64,000 nucleotides of DNA from Motilibacter deserti (GCF_011250635.1 NZ_JAANNP010000009.1:18762-82761), one strand, 5' to 3'; shown: positions 1 to 10,069, counted from the stretch's first letter. Translations and numbers: made by a program. The notes: generated by a model not told the origin, from the letters alone.

Positions 1-1554
<1,554 letters not shown>

Positions 1555-1558
<4 letters not shown>

Positions 1559-1794
1559 GCGTGCCGCAGGACCCCGGCCCCGAGGACGCCGTCTCGGTCG
1601 TGCACGGCAGCGCGGCCCCGGAGGACATCGCGGCGCTGCTCGCCGTGCTGGTGGCGCACTCGGCCGCCCAAGCCCAGGCCCACGCGCCGGCCGAGGCGCC
1701 GCAGCGCTCGGCGTGGGCCTCGCGGGCGTCCGCGCACCGGCGCATGCCCGCCCCTGGGCCGGGCGCTTGGCAGGCGGCGGTGCGGGGGCTCTGA
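1555..1794 (+). CDS. Acyl-CoA carboxylase epsilon subunit
   Basis: Small protein of 79 residues, GTG start inside the pccB stop (GTGA overlap), so translationally coupled. It has the family pattern: a short N-terminal strand-helix ([20 protein letters not shown]), an Ala-rich linker, and a C-terminal block [12 protein letters not shown]...[13 protein letters not shown] that is typical of actinobacterial epsilon subunits. These bind the beta-subunit hexamer and help assemble it with the alpha chain. Too short for the standard CDS length filters, but the family match and the coupling are convincing. Confidence 0.88.
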
Positions 1795-1867
1795 CGGGCG
1801 GCCGCCGAGGACGAGGGCGTCCCCGGGGAGCAGGCACTCGGCGGGCGTCGCCGCAACAGGAGACAGT

Positions 1868-1903
1868 TGTCCCTCGTGGTCGTCATGCCGACCACGAGGG
1901 ACA
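1868..1903. terminator. Bidirectional hairpin terminator
   Basis: Perfect 15-bp inverted repeat, TGTCCCTCGTGGTCG at 1868-1882 and its complement at 1889-1903, with a 6-base loop. It lies between the convergent carboxylase genes (+) and the ABC operon (-). There is no U tract on either side, as is common in high-GC actinobacteria. Confidence 0.8.
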
Positions 1904-1934
1904 GGTGATCACGGCCTGCACGCCCCCCGCGCAG

Positions 1935-2666
1935 CTACCCCGCCGCCGCGTCGATCCGCGGCAGCCGCCGCACGGCCAGCAGCCCGAGCGCCGCAGCAGC
2001 GACGGCCAGCACGACACCCCCGACGACGACCCCGACGTCGGCGATGTTGAACGGCACCAGGTCCTCGGCCCAGGGCGCACCGAGCACCCGTCGCCCGTAG
2101 GCGGCGACGGAGAGGTTGCGCAGCGCGGTGACCGGGCCGGCGAGCGAGATCTCCCAGATGACGACGTAGGCCAGGCCGATGAAGAGGCCCCGCCCGGACA
2201 CCAGCGACAGCAGGACGAAGAGGGCGGTGTACGCCGCGGCGGTCAGCAGGGTCGCCGCGAGCAGGGACGACCACACCTTGCCGGTGTCCAGCTCCTCCCC
2301 GGTGCCCAGCACGCCGATGCCGACGACCGCCGGCAGGCTGACGAGCACGGTGGTGATCCAGGCCGCCGCCAGCTTGGCCCCGACGATGCGCCAGCGCGGG
2401 GTCGACGTGGACATGAGCAACGGCAGGGTGCCGCCCTCGCGCTCGTCGTCGAACGCGTTGACCCCGATGACGAGAGAGACCAGCGAGAGCACGACGCCGA
2501 TCAGCAGGTTGCCGCCGAGGGTGGCGTACGCGCTGTCGAAGTCGACCGGGTCGGCCGCGAGCCGGATGATCACGGCGACGATGCCGATGGCCAGCGGGAG
2601 GAACGCGATGGCCAGCGTGCGGCCACGGAAGAGCAGTGCCCGCAGCGCGAGCCCGAACATCGTCAT
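1935..2666 (-). CDS. ABC-2 type transporter permease
   Basis: Integral membrane subunit of 243 residues with six predicted membrane segments, starting with a short N-terminal arm (MTMFGLALRALLFRGR) and helix 1 at about 17-37. NAFDDEREGGTLPLLMSTST is the cytosolic loop typical of ABC-2 permeases (a DE-R-GTL motif). ATG start in an ATGA overlap with the upstream ATPase gene (2663-3622), its likely partner. Last gene of a four-gene operon. The cargo is unknown; such systems often export lipids, peptides or antibiotics, but nothing here shows which. Confidence 0.88.
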   Translation of the reverse strand: MTMFGLALRALLFRGRTLAIAFLPLAIGIVAVIIRLAADPVDFDSAYATLGGNLLIGVVLSLVSLVIGVNAFDDEREGGTLPLLMSTSTPRWRIVGAKLAAAWITTVLVSLPAVVGIGVLGTGEELDTGKVWSSLLAATLLTAAAYTALFVLLSLVSGRGLFIGLAYVVIWEISLAGPVTALRNLSVAAYGRRVLGAPWAEDLVPFNIADVGVVVGGVVLAVAAAALGLLAVRRLPRIDAAAG

Positions 2667-3622
2667 CGGCCGACTCCCCGCGCGGCGCTGGTGAGAGCCG
2701 CGAAGACGCTCTCGAGGTCCTCGCCGACCGGCTCGACCCGCCGCAGCCAGAGCCCGGCCTCGCGGGCGAGCACGGGCAGCCGGGTGGCCAGCGCGACGGC
2801 CTGCGCGGTCTCCACGGTGAGCTCCTCCCCCTCCAGCTCGACCGCGTGCACGACGCCGTCGGCGAGCAGCAGGCCGCCGAGGCGGCGCGCGTCGTCCGTG
2901 GAGATGCGCACGGTGCGCGGCCGGTCGGTCATGAGGTCGCGGATGCCCTCCGCCGTGCCCTCGGCCACCAGCCTGCCGTTGACGACGACGAGCAGCCGGC
3001 TGGCCATGCGCTCGACCTCGGTGAGGATGTGCGAGGACACGAGCACGGTGCGGCCCTCGGCGCCGAGCCGGCGGATGAGCTCGACGTCGGCGCGCCGCTG
3101 CGCCGGGTCCAGCCCGTTGAGCGGCTCGTCGAGCAGGAGCACCGCGGGGTCATGGGCGAGCGCCTGAGCCAGCTTGACCCGCTGGCGCATGCCCTTGGAG
3201 AAGCCGGCGACCTTGCGGTCGGCCGCCTCGGTCAGCCCCACCCGCTCGAGGGCGGCCTTGGCCGCTGCCCCCGCTGCGGCGACGCCACGCTGGGACGCGA
3301 GCAGCTCGACCGTCTGCCGGGCGGTGAGGAACGGCCAGAGCCCCTCCGAGTCCGGCACCACCCCCAGCCCCTCGTGGACCTTCGGCTCGGCCCGCGGGTC
3401 GCGCCCGAGCACGCGCACCGTGCCCTGACTGGGCGACGTCCAGCCCGCCATCAGCGACAGCGTGGTCGACTTGCCGGCACCGTTGTGGCCGAGCAGGCCC
3501 GTGACGCCGGGGAAGAGCTCGTACGACACGTCCGAGAGCGCCACCGTGTCGCCGAACCACTTGGAGACGTTGTCCAGGACGACGGGCGCGGTCGACACGG
3601 GTGCGGCCGGGGCAGCGGTCAC
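2663..3622 (-). CDS. ABC transporter ATP-binding protein
   Basis: ATPase of 319 residues for an ABC-2 exporter. Walker A GHNGAGKSTT near residue 45, signature FSKGMRQRVKLAQAL, Walker B VLLLDEPLNGLDP, and the switch His in SSHILTEVERM are all present. The C-terminal ~100 residues are the extra domain seen in CcmA/NatA-type ATPases. I chose the GTG at 3622 (VTAAPAAPV), which overlaps the upstream permease stop as GTGA; the open frame extends upstream to 3697 but only through Arg-rich sequence lying inside the previous gene. Partner of the permease at 1935-2666. Confidence 0.9.
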   Translation of the reverse strand: MTAAPAAPVSTAPVVLDNVSKWFGDTVALSDVSYELFPGVTGLLGHNGAGKSTTLSLMAGWTSPSQGTVRVLGRDPRAEPKVHEGLGVVPDSEGLWPFLTARQTVELLASQRGVAAAGAAAKAALERVGLTEAADRKVAGFSKGMRQRVKLAQALAHDPAVLLLDEPLNGLDPAQRRADVELIRRLGAEGRTVLVSSHILTEVERMASRLLVVVNGRLVAEGTAEGIRDLMTDRPRTVRISTDDARRLGGLLLADGVVHAVELEGEELTVETAQAVALATRLPVLAREAGLWLRRVEPVGEDLESVFAALTSAARGVGR

Positions 3623-4503
3623 GACTCCCGCCCTCCCCGGTAGCGGCGCCAGAGGACGGCCGCGGCGCCGAGCACGACGACCAGCCACACGGCCCACAGC
3701 AGGCCCTGCGGAGCGGTGACGTTGCCCTCGGGAGTGTCGAGGAACGACGCGGTCATGTCGATCGGCACGATCGGGAGCACGAAGGCGAGGAAGGCGTCGG
3801 AGTTGCTGATCGACGCCACCGCGCCGCCCAGCGTCGAGGCCACCAGCATCACCCCGAGGTAGCCGCCGACCGCGAACACCCGGCGCGGCGTGAGCGAGCC
3901 GATCGCGAGCCCCCAGCCGGCGTGGAAGAGGGCGAGCAGCACGCCGGCGAGCACGACCTTCGGCAGGTCCGCCGCGTGGTCGCCGACGTAGTCGATCGGC
4001 GAGTCCGAGACGAGGGCGCCACCGATGAGCAGCACCAGCAGCGGGCCGAGGGTGACTAGCAGGATCAGCAGCAGCGCCGCGATGACCTTGCCCAGGACGT
4101 ACTCCCAGGCGGACAGCGCGGTGGAGAAGTAGAGCGTGAGGACCCTGTCCCGGCGGTCGCGCGTCAGCAGTGACGGGATGGTGGTCGCGACGTAGGCGAG
4201 CAGCGGCGTCGCGATGAGCGCGAGCAGCTCGTAGTAGCTCACGAAGTCCAGCGGCTCGGTGAACTCGTCGTTGTCCGGGACGAGCAGCGGGATGCCCACC
4301 GCCACCACCGCCGGGGCGTACGCCACCACCACGAGCAGGAACGGCCAGATCTTCGCGCCGGTCGAGCGCCGGACGCCCAGCGCCCCGAGCGCGGAGGACC
4401 GGGCGAGCGCCAGCACCGCGTACACCCGCGGGCGCAGCTGCCCGGTGAACCGGGAGTAGCGGATGTCGTAGAGGACGGCCGGCGGCCGCGTCGGGGAGGT
4501 CAC
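3619..4503 (-). CDS. ABC transporter permease
   Basis: Membrane subunit of 294 residues. After a soluble start (TSPTRPPAVLYDIRYSRFTG) there are about six hydrophobic segments, the first near residues 52-75 (IWPFLLVVVAYAPAVVAVGI). LLTRDRRDRVLTLYFSTALS is the ABC-2 coupling loop. GTG start at 4503 in a GTGA overlap with the upstream ATPase; its own stop overlaps the next ATPase gene. Paired with the ATPase at 4500-5465, so the operon encodes two transporter modules in tandem. The ligand is not known. Confidence 0.85.
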   Translation of the reverse strand: MTSPTRPPAVLYDIRYSRFTGQLRPRVYAVLALARSSALGALGVRRSTGAKIWPFLLVVVAYAPAVVAVGIPLLVPDNDEFTEPLDFVSYYELLALIATPLLAYVATTIPSLLTRDRRDRVLTLYFSTALSAWEYVLGKVIAALLLILLVTLGPLLVLLIGGALVSDSPIDYVGDHAADLPKVVLAGVLLALFHAGWGLAIGSLTPRRVFAVGGYLGVMLVASTLGGAVASISNSDAFLAFVLPIVPIDMTASFLDTPEGNVTAPQGLLWAVWLVVVLGAAAVLWRRYRGGRES

Positions 4504-5465
4504 GGGCGCGCCCCGTCGGTGGCCCGGTCCGATGACATCGCGTCGATGACGGCCTCCTCCAGCCGGTCCCCCTCGTCGGCGAGGCGCAGGATCCCGATGC
4601 CCTGCTCGGCCGCGAGGTCCCGCACGAGGGTCAGGGTGGTCTGGTCGCCGACCGCGATCCCGATGTCGCCCTGCTGGGTCGGGTACGTCGGCACCCCGCG
4701 GGCGTTCAGCAGCCCAGCGAACGCCCCGAGGTCGCCGGTCACCCGCAGCGCGACCGGCCCGACGCGGGCCGCCGGCTCCACCGGCTGCTGCGCGGCTAGC
4801 CGCCCCGAGCGGAGCACCACGACCTCGTCGCACGTCTGCTCGATGTCCTCGAGCACGTGCGAGGAGACGAGCACCCGGATGCCCAGCTCGTGGGAGAGCC
4901 GGCGCACGATCGAGAGCATCTCGCGGCGCCCCGCGGGGTCCAGTCCGCTCGTCGGCTCGTCGAGCACGACGAGGTCGGGGCCGTGCACCAGCGCCTGGGC
5001 CAGCTTGGCCCGCTGCCGCATGCCGAGCGAGTACGTCCCGATGGCCCGGCGGCGCTCCTCCTCGAGCCCGACCGCGAAGAGCACCTCGGAGGTCCGCCGG
5101 CGGGCGTCGCGGCGGTTCAGCCCGCGCAGCTGCGCGATGTGCACGCACATGTCCTGCGCGGACATCTCCGTCGGCAGGCAGTTGTGCTCGGGCATGTAGC
5201 CCACCCGGCGGCGCACCGCGTCGCGGTCGGCGGCCGCGTCGATGCCCAGCACGCGGACCGTGCCCGAGTCGGGCGGGGTGAGCCCCAGCGCGACCTTCAT
5301 GAGCGTGGACTTGCCGGCACCGTTGGCTCCGAGCAGGCCGGTCGCCGCGGCGCGCACGGTCACCGTCACCTCGGACAGCGCCTGCACCCCGCCGCGCGAC
5401 CCGGCCCGGCCGAAGCTCTTGCTCACTCCGACGCACTCCAGCGCAGGAGTGTCCAGGACCGCCAC
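4500..5465 (-). CDS. ABC transporter ATP-binding protein (first gene of operon)
   Basis: ATPase of 321 residues, GTG start. Walker A GLLGANGAGKST, Q-loop YMPEHNCLP, signature YSLGMRQRAKLAQAL, Walker B LVVLDEPTSGLDP and the SSHVLEDIEQ switch are intact. The C-terminal domain (about residues 220-321) resembles the sensory tail of ABC-2 exporter ATPases. It heads a four-gene operon with all junctions overlapping by four bases. A TAGGGT box six bases before the GTG suggests a leaderless transcript. Paralogous to the ATPase at 2663-3622. Confidence 0.9.
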   Translation of the reverse strand: MAVLDTPALECVGVSKSFGRAGSRGGVQALSEVTVTVRAAATGLLGANGAGKSTLMKVALGLTPPDSGTVRVLGIDAAADRDAVRRRVGYMPEHNCLPTEMSAQDMCVHIAQLRGLNRRDARRRTSEVLFAVGLEEERRRAIGTYSLGMRQRAKLAQALVHGPDLVVLDEPTSGLDPAGRREMLSIVRRLSHELGIRVLVSSHVLEDIEQTCDEVVVLRSGRLAAQQPVEPAARVGPVALRVTGDLGAFAGLLNARGVPTYPTQQGDIGIAVGDQTTLTLVRDLAAEQGIGILRLADEGDRLEEAVIDAMSSDRATDGARP

Positions 5466-5471
5466 GTCGGC

Positions 5472-5477
5472 ACCCTA
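5472..5477 (-). promoter_or_regulatory. -10 box, leaderless promoter of the ABC operon
   Basis: TAGGGT on the minus strand is followed by six bases and the GTG start at 5465, so transcription would begin at or next to the start codon. No Shine-Dalgarno sequence can fit in that space. Confidence 0.5.
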
Positions 5478-5503
5478 TCGACCGATGCGCCCGTGATCCA
5501 TGA

Positions 5504-6763
5504 TCAGGCGCGCAGCGAGCCGTCGCGCACAGGGTCGGCGTCGCCGGCCTCCTCGTCCACCCGCACGGCACCGGCGGTGAGCACGACCACCACGAGCAGC
5601 AGCGCCGGCACCGCGAGCGCCGCGCCCAGCCCGACCAGCTCGGCGATCCCGCCGATGACCGGCGGGCCGACGAGGAAGCCGAGGTAGCCCAGCGTGCTGA
5701 CACGGGCTATGCCCGCCCCGGCCGCGGCCCCCGGGATGCTCCCGGCCGCGCTGAACAGCACCGGGACCAGCACCGACAGGCCTGCGCCGAGGAGCGCGAA
5801 GCCGGCGATCGCCGCGAGGCTGCCGGGAAGGAGCAGGCCGGCCAGCAGCCCGGCACCGGCCAGGGCCGCACCGCGCCGCACCGTGCGTACGGGCCCCCAC
5901 GCGCCCGTCGCCCGGTCACCGACCAGCCGCCCGAGCGTCATGCACAGGCTGAAGGCGGCGTACGCGGCGGTCGCGAGCCCCGGGCCGGCGTCCCGCTCGT
6001 CGCGCACGTAGACCGCGCTCCAGTCGGCCGCGGCCCCCTCGCCGAGCAGGCAGATGAAGGCGAGCACGCCGAGCAGCAGCACCCGCCGGCCCACCCCGCG
6101 CGGGATCGCCCGCGCGCCCGCGGGCCGCTCCTCAGCCACCGTCGCGTACCCGTCCGGGAGCAGCCGGGTGCCCGCCGCCAGCATCAGGGGGGTCAGGGCG
6201 AGCGCGGTGGCCGTCAAGCTGGCCCGCGCGCTCACATCGGCCTGCGCCGCGAGGCCGGCGACGCCGACCCCGAGGAAGCCGCCCATGCTGAACCACGCGT
6301 GGAAGCTGCTCATGATCGGCCGGCCGTAGCCGCGCTCGACCCGGACGGCCTGCGCGTTCATCGAGACGTCGAGCAGGCCGTTCGAGGCGCCGAGCGCAAC
6401 TAGGGCCGCGGCCAGCGACACCGGCCCCCCGGCGTACGCGACCGGCAGCAGCACCAGGGGCATGAGCAGGGCGGCCACCCGCAGCGTGCGGCGCTCGCCG
6501 AACCGTGCGATGGCCGGCGGCACGAGCTGCATGCCGAGGACCGCGCCGACCGCGGGGCCGAGCAGGATCAGCCCGAGCTCGCCGTTCTGCAGCTCCAGCG
6601 CGCGTTTGACGTCCGGGATGCGGCCGACCCAGGAGCCGAAGGCGGCGCCGTTGAGCAGGAAGACGACCGCCGTGGCCACGCGGGCGTGCAGCGCGGTCGG
6701 CGCCGGGCGCGGCTTGTCGCCCGCGTCCGTCGTGACCGTCCCCGCTCGGCTCTGCTCGCTCAC
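5504..6763 (-). CDS. MFS transporter (YbjJ/FucP-like)
   Basis: Major facilitator permease of about 419 residues with 12 predicted helices. GSWVGRIPDVKRAL after helix 1, NGLLDVSMNAQAV in helix 4 and FHAWFSMGG are typical of the YbjJ-like MFS group, which has no firmly known substrate. I prefer the GTG at 6763 (VSEQSRAG), which has GGGAG five bases upstream; an ATG four codons earlier (6775) is possible but lacks a ribosome site. The promoter region holds a LacI-type palindrome (6786-6803) shared with the divergent regulator, so the permease is probably repressed by that LacI protein and induced by a sugar-like ligand. Confidence 0.85.
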   Translation of the reverse strand: MSEQSRAGTVTTDAGDKPRPAPTALHARVATAVVFLLNGAAFGSWVGRIPDVKRALELQNGELGLILLGPAVGAVLGMQLVPPAIARFGERRTLRVAALLMPLVLLPVAYAGGPVSLAAALVALGASNGLLDVSMNAQAVRVERGYGRPIMSSFHAWFSMGGFLGVGVAGLAAQADVSARASLTATALALTPLMLAAGTRLLPDGYATVAEERPAGARAIPRGVGRRVLLLGVLAFICLLGEGAAADWSAVYVRDERDAGPGLATAAYAAFSLCMTLGRLVGDRATGAWGPVRTVRRGAALAGAGLLAGLLLPGSLAAIAGFALLGAGLSVLVPVLFSAAGSIPGAAAGAGIARVSTLGYLGFLVGPPVIGGIAELVGLGAALAVPALLLVVVVLTAGAVRVDEEAGDADPVRDGSLRA

Positions 6764-6785
6764 GTCGTCTCCCATGCCGTCCGTG

Positions 6786-6803
6786 TGGTTAATCGTTTAA
6801 CCA
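6786..6803. promoter_or_regulatory. LacI-type operator between MFS and LacI genes
   Basis: TGGTTAATCGTTTAACCA is an 18-bp palindrome centred on CG with one mismatched pair, the classic LacI/GalR operator form. It sits 22 bases upstream of the preferred MFS start and 56 bases upstream of the divergent lacI start, and is AT-rich against a GC-rich background. Confidence 0.75.
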
Positions 6804-6858
6804 TAGCCCCACTAGACTGCTTCCCGCATCCAGGTCGAGTGGCGGAGGGGGTCGGACG

Positions 6859-7968
6859 GTGGCGACGCTGCGCGAGGTCGCCGCCGCGGCAGGCGTGTCG
6901 ACGGCGACCGCGTCCAACGTCTTCAACGGCACCGGCCGCGTGTCCGACGCCGTGCGGGCGCGCGTGGTCGAGACGGCCGCGGCGCTCGGGTACGCCGGCC
7001 CCAACCCCGCCGCGGCCTCGCTGCGCCGCGGGCGGGTGGGCATCATCGGCGTGGTCCTGGCCGAGGGGCTCGGGTACGCCCTCGGCGACCCGGCCGCCGG
7101 CGCCTTCCTCGCGGGCGTGGCGGAGGTCGGCGACGCCGCGGACGTCGGGCTGACCCTGCTGCCCGTCCCGCCCGGGCGGCCCGACCGCACCGGCCCGACG
7201 GCGCGCGGGCTCCCGACGCTGGAGCGCGCGATCGTCGACGGGGCGATCGTCTACAGCATCGAGGAGGACTCCCCGGCGCTCCCGACGCTCGTCGCGCGCC
7301 GGCTCCCCCTGGTGGCGGTCGACAGCCCTCGCGACGCGACGGAAGCGCCATGGGTTGCCCGCGTGCTCGTCCGCGACCGCGACGCCGCTGCCGACGCCGC
7401 GACCCACCTGGCCGCGCTCGGGCACCGCAGGGTCGCGGTCGTCGTCGACCGGCTGACGAGCGCCGCGCGCACCGGGCGCGCGCCCTGGTCGCAGGCGCGG
7501 CAGGCCACCAGCAGCGTGATCCGGGAGCGGCTCGCCGGCTACGCGGACGCGTGGCGCCGGGCCGGGCTCCCCCTCTCGGCGCTCGAGGTCCACGAGGCCG
7601 GTGCGAACTCCGTGGAGGCCGGGCAGCAGCTGGCCCGCGACCTCGTCACGGCGCGGGCCCCGGTCACCGCAGTCGCCTGCGTCAGCGACGTGCTCGCGCT
7701 CGGGATGACCCAGGGGGCGCGCGAGCTCGGGCTGGGCGTGCCGCGCGACCTCTCGGTCGTGGGCTTCGACGACAGCCCGCTCGCCGCGCAGGTCGGGCTG
7801 ACCTCGGTCGCCCAGCCGCTGCGCGAGAAGGGCGAGACGGCCGCCCGGGCGCTGCTCGCCGCGCTCGCCGGCCAGCCGGTCGAGGCGCGTACGGAGCTGC
7901 CGGCGACGCTCGTGGTGCGCGGCTCGACAGGACCGCCGGCGCAGGGAGAAGCGGCGCGGCCGCGCTAG
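6859..7968 (+). CDS. LacI family transcriptional regulator
   Basis: Repressor of 369 residues. An N-terminal HTH (TLREVAAAAGVSTATASNVF) is followed by the hinge helix NPAAASLRRG and a periplasmic-binding-protein-like sensor domain (about 60-340) ending VVGFDDSPLAAQVGLTSVAQ. GTG start with GGAGGGGG seven bases upstream. Transcribed away from the MFS gene, with an 18-bp operator between them, so autoregulation and control of the permease are likely. It is a paralogue of the regulator at 8256-9305: both have the VYS(I/V)E(D/E) segment and end in VVRGSTGPP. The effector is unknown. Confidence 0.93.
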   Translation: MATLREVAAAAGVSTATASNVFNGTGRVSDAVRARVVETAAALGYAGPNPAAASLRRGRVGIIGVVLAEGLGYALGDPAAGAFLAGVAEVGDAADVGLTLLPVPPGRPDRTGPTARGLPTLERAIVDGAIVYSIEEDSPALPTLVARRLPLVAVDSPRDATEAPWVARVLVRDRDAAADAATHLAALGHRRVAVVVDRLTSAARTGRAPWSQARQATSSVIRERLAGYADAWRRAGLPLSALEVHEAGANSVEAGQQLARDLVTARAPVTAVACVSDVLALGMTQGARELGLGVPRDLSVVGFDDSPLAAQVGLTSVAQPLREKGETAARALLAALAGQPVEARTELPATLVVRGSTGPPAQGEAARPR

Positions 7969-8155
7969 GACGACGGGACCGGCCCTCGGGTGGAAGCGCA
8001 CGCGCCGTCCGGGGTGATGAACGATGACAGGGCCGGCCGGCGGGTCAGGACGGTCGACGGGAGCGGGGCCGGCTTGTGGCGGCCGGCGGAGTAGATCGGC
8101 ATCGAGCTCTCCTGTGGCATGGAGCCGCGCTCGTGAGGCTGCGGCGAGGTTGGCG

Positions 8156-8196
8156 TCCCCGGTCTCCGCCGGACGGGGCGCGGCGGAGACCGGGGA
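8156..8196. terminator. Bidirectional hairpin between convergent lacI genes
   Basis: CCCCGGTCTCCGCC at 8157-8170 pairs perfectly with 8182-8195, plus one more T-A pair outside; the loop is 11 bases. The surrounding 7969-8255 has no credible gene. Confidence 0.75.
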
Positions 8197-8255
8197 GGTC
8201 TGGGGCCCCATTGAGGGGCAGCAGCTTCGGGGATCTCGGAAGCGTGATTTGTTCT

Positions 8256-9305
8256 TCAGGTACGCGGGGGCGGGCCGGTGCTGCCGCGGACGACCAGCTG
8301 GACCGGCAGCGTGTGGTGCGCCGGCTCGAGGCCGCCGGCGAGCGTGTCGACCAGGAGGCGCCCGGCGAGAGCGCCCTTCTCCAGGACGGGCTGGGCGATC
8401 GTCGTGAGCGGAGGGGTCGAGTCGCGCGAGGCCGCGCTGTCGTCGTACCCGATGACCGACACGTCCTCGGGCACCCGCAGCCCGCGGGAGCGCAGCTCGT
8501 CGATGACCCCGAATGCGAGCCCGTCGCTCATGCACGCGATGCCGGTCGGCGGGCGCTTGCCGTCGAGCAGCAGCTTCGCCGCCAAGACGCCCTGCTCCCG
8601 CGTGGCCTCGGTGCAGGAGATCGTCGCCGGGAGCCGCGTGCCGCCGCGCCGGGCCGCACGCGCCCACCCCGCCAGCCGCTCGCGGACGACGTGATGGCGG
8701 CTGGTGGCGCTGGCCGGCACGACCTGGCAGCCGCCCTCGGCCATGCCCACCCCGACCACGCCGAGGTCGCGGTGCCCGAGCTCGATCAGGTGCGTCAGGC
8801 CGAGCAGGCCGCCCTCGCGGTCGGCGACGTTGACGCTCGGCACCGCGGGGTCGGGCTCGACGTCCACCCAGACCATGGGCAGCCCACGCCGCTTCGCCGC
8901 GTCGAGGCCGGGCGACTCGTCCTCGACCGAGTAGACGATCAGGCCGTCCACCATCGCCCGCGCCATCGGCCCGCGCTCGGCCCCGTGCGGGGTCGAGACG
9001 ACGGTGAGCGCGAAGCCGGCGTCCTCGGCGGACTGCGCGATGCCGGCGAGGAACTCGGTCGCGACGGCGTCGGTGAACGCGTAGCGCAGGCTGTCGGTGA
9101 AGAGGACGCCGATCGTGTCCGTACGCCCCGTGCGCAAAGCCGCGGCGCTCGCGCTCGGGCCGGAGTAGCCGAGCTCCTCGGCGGCGGCGAGGATCCGCGC
9201 GCGCAGCTCCGGCGAGAGCTGGTCGGGCCGGGAGAACGCGTTGGACACGGTGGTGCGGCTGACGCCGACCGCCTCCGCGACCGTCAGCAGCGTCGCTTTG
9301 GCCAT
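8256..9305 (-). CDS. LacI family transcriptional regulator
   Basis: Repressor of 349 residues: HTH LLTVAEAVGVSRTTVSNAF, hinge SASAAALRTG, sensor domain ending VIGYDDSAASRDSTPPLTTI. Start preceded by AGGAGGGAGGG. It converges with its paralogue at 6859-7968. Three near-identical 14-bp half-symmetric sites lie in its own upstream region (9333-9395), which suggests cooperative autorepression. No adjacent transporter or enzyme gene explains its regulon, so its targets are probably elsewhere. Confidence 0.93.
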   Translation of the reverse strand: MAKATLLTVAEAVGVSRTTVSNAFSRPDQLSPELRARILAAAEELGYSGPSASAAALRTGRTDTIGVLFTDSLRYAFTDAVATEFLAGIAQSAEDAGFALTVVSTPHGAERGPMARAMVDGLIVYSVEDESPGLDAAKRRGLPMVWVDVEPDPAVPSVNVADREGGLLGLTHLIELGHRDLGVVGVGMAEGGCQVVPASATSRHHVVRERLAGWARAARRGGTRLPATISCTEATREQGVLAAKLLLDGKRPPTGIACMSDGLAFGVIDELRSRGLRVPEDVSVIGYDDSAASRDSTPPLTTIAQPVLEKGALAGRLLVDTLAGGLEPAHHTLPVQLVVRGSTGPPPRT

Positions 9306-9332
9306 CTCGCCCTCCCTCCTCGCAGCGCGGTA

Positions 9333-9346
9333 CTGGATCGGTCAAG
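9333..9346. promoter_or_regulatory. Predicted LacI operator O1
   Basis: CTGGATCGGTCAAG, first of three related sites upstream of the lacI gene at 8256-9305. The consensus is CTkGATCGGTcaAG, pseudopalindromic around the central CG. Confidence 0.6.
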
Positions 9347-9355
9347 GGGTTCCTT

Positions 9356-9369
9356 CTGGATCGGTACAG
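9356..9369. promoter_or_regulatory. Predicted LacI operator O2
   Basis: CTGGATCGGTACAG, 23 bases from O1, close to two helical turns, so both could be bound on the same DNA face. Confidence 0.55.
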
Positions 9370-9381
9370 TAGAACCGTGAT

Positions 9382-9395
9382 CTTGATCGGTCAAG
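9382..9395. promoter_or_regulatory. Predicted LacI operator O3
   Basis: CTTGATCGGTCAAG, the most symmetric of the three sites (six of seven pairs match), 26 bases from O2. Confidence 0.6.
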
Positions 9396-9502
9396 AGATC
9401 GATCCAGACGAATCCGCCGTTCCCCGGTACCGCAGCGACGGGCTCGGGGGACGTGGCCTCCGCGGGCCGGAAAAGCACGGGACACCCGCACCGGGCGCGG
9501 CC

Positions 9503-9508
9503 TAGCGT
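9503..9508 (+). promoter_or_regulatory. -10 box, leaderless promoter
   Basis: TAGCGT, then six bases, then the GTG start at 9515. No Shine-Dalgarno sequence is present. Confidence 0.5.
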
Positions 9509-9514
9509 CCAGGG

Positions 9515-10069
9515 GTGGACGACGCGACACTCCCGCCCGGCCCGAGGGACGACGACCCCGCCCCGGACGCGTACGGCCGGGTCACCGGCGCCGTGCGCTT
9601 CGCCCCGCTGCACGGCGTCGCCCGCGGCCTCATCGCCCGGCTGCAGGCGGCGTACGACGTCGAGGTGGCGGACGCGACCGAGGAGCTCCGGCGCGAGCGT
9701 CCTGCGATCCCGGTCCTGGACGCGGTGCGGATCACGCCTCGTGCAGGCAGCGGCACGTCGCTCGTCGTCGGCCTGTCCCCCTTCCCCGGCGTCTCGCTCC
9801 GATTCGGCCGGAACGGGAGCGCCGCCTTCCCCACCTGCGGCTGCGACGCCTGCGACGAGCAGGTGAAGGATGAGGCCGATGAGCTGCGGGCGCTCGTCGA
9901 CGACGTCGTCGAGGGGCGGGTCGAGGAGGAGGTACGCCGCGGCCCCGGGACCGCGGAGCTGACGCTGCGCCGCCCGGGGCGTGCGGGCACGACGTACCTC
10001 TACGGCGGGGAGGCGGAGGCCGAGGGAGAGCCGTGGCGCCGGACGTGGGGGCCGTGGCCGAGGCGGTAG
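9515..10069 (+). CDS. DUF6226-like protein
   Basis: Cytosolic protein of 184 residues of unknown function. It begins with DAYGRVTGAVRFAPLHGVA, has the core FPGVSLRFGRNGSAAFPTCG and the signature CGCDACDE near residues 109-116, followed by an acidic helix. This resembles the actinobacterial family I recall as DUF6226; the assignment is from memory of that pattern. The three clustered cysteines could bind a metal. GTG start chosen because a TAGCGT box lies six bases upstream. No operon partner. Confidence 0.65.
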   Translation: MDDATLPPGPRDDDPAPDAYGRVTGAVRFAPLHGVARGLIARLQAAYDVEVADATEELRRERPAIPVLDAVRITPRAGSGTSLVVGLSPFPGVSLRFGRNGSAAFPTCGCDACDEQVKDEADELRALVDDVVEGRVEEEVRRGPGTAELTLRRPGRAGTTYLYGGEAEAEGEPWRRTWGPWPRR

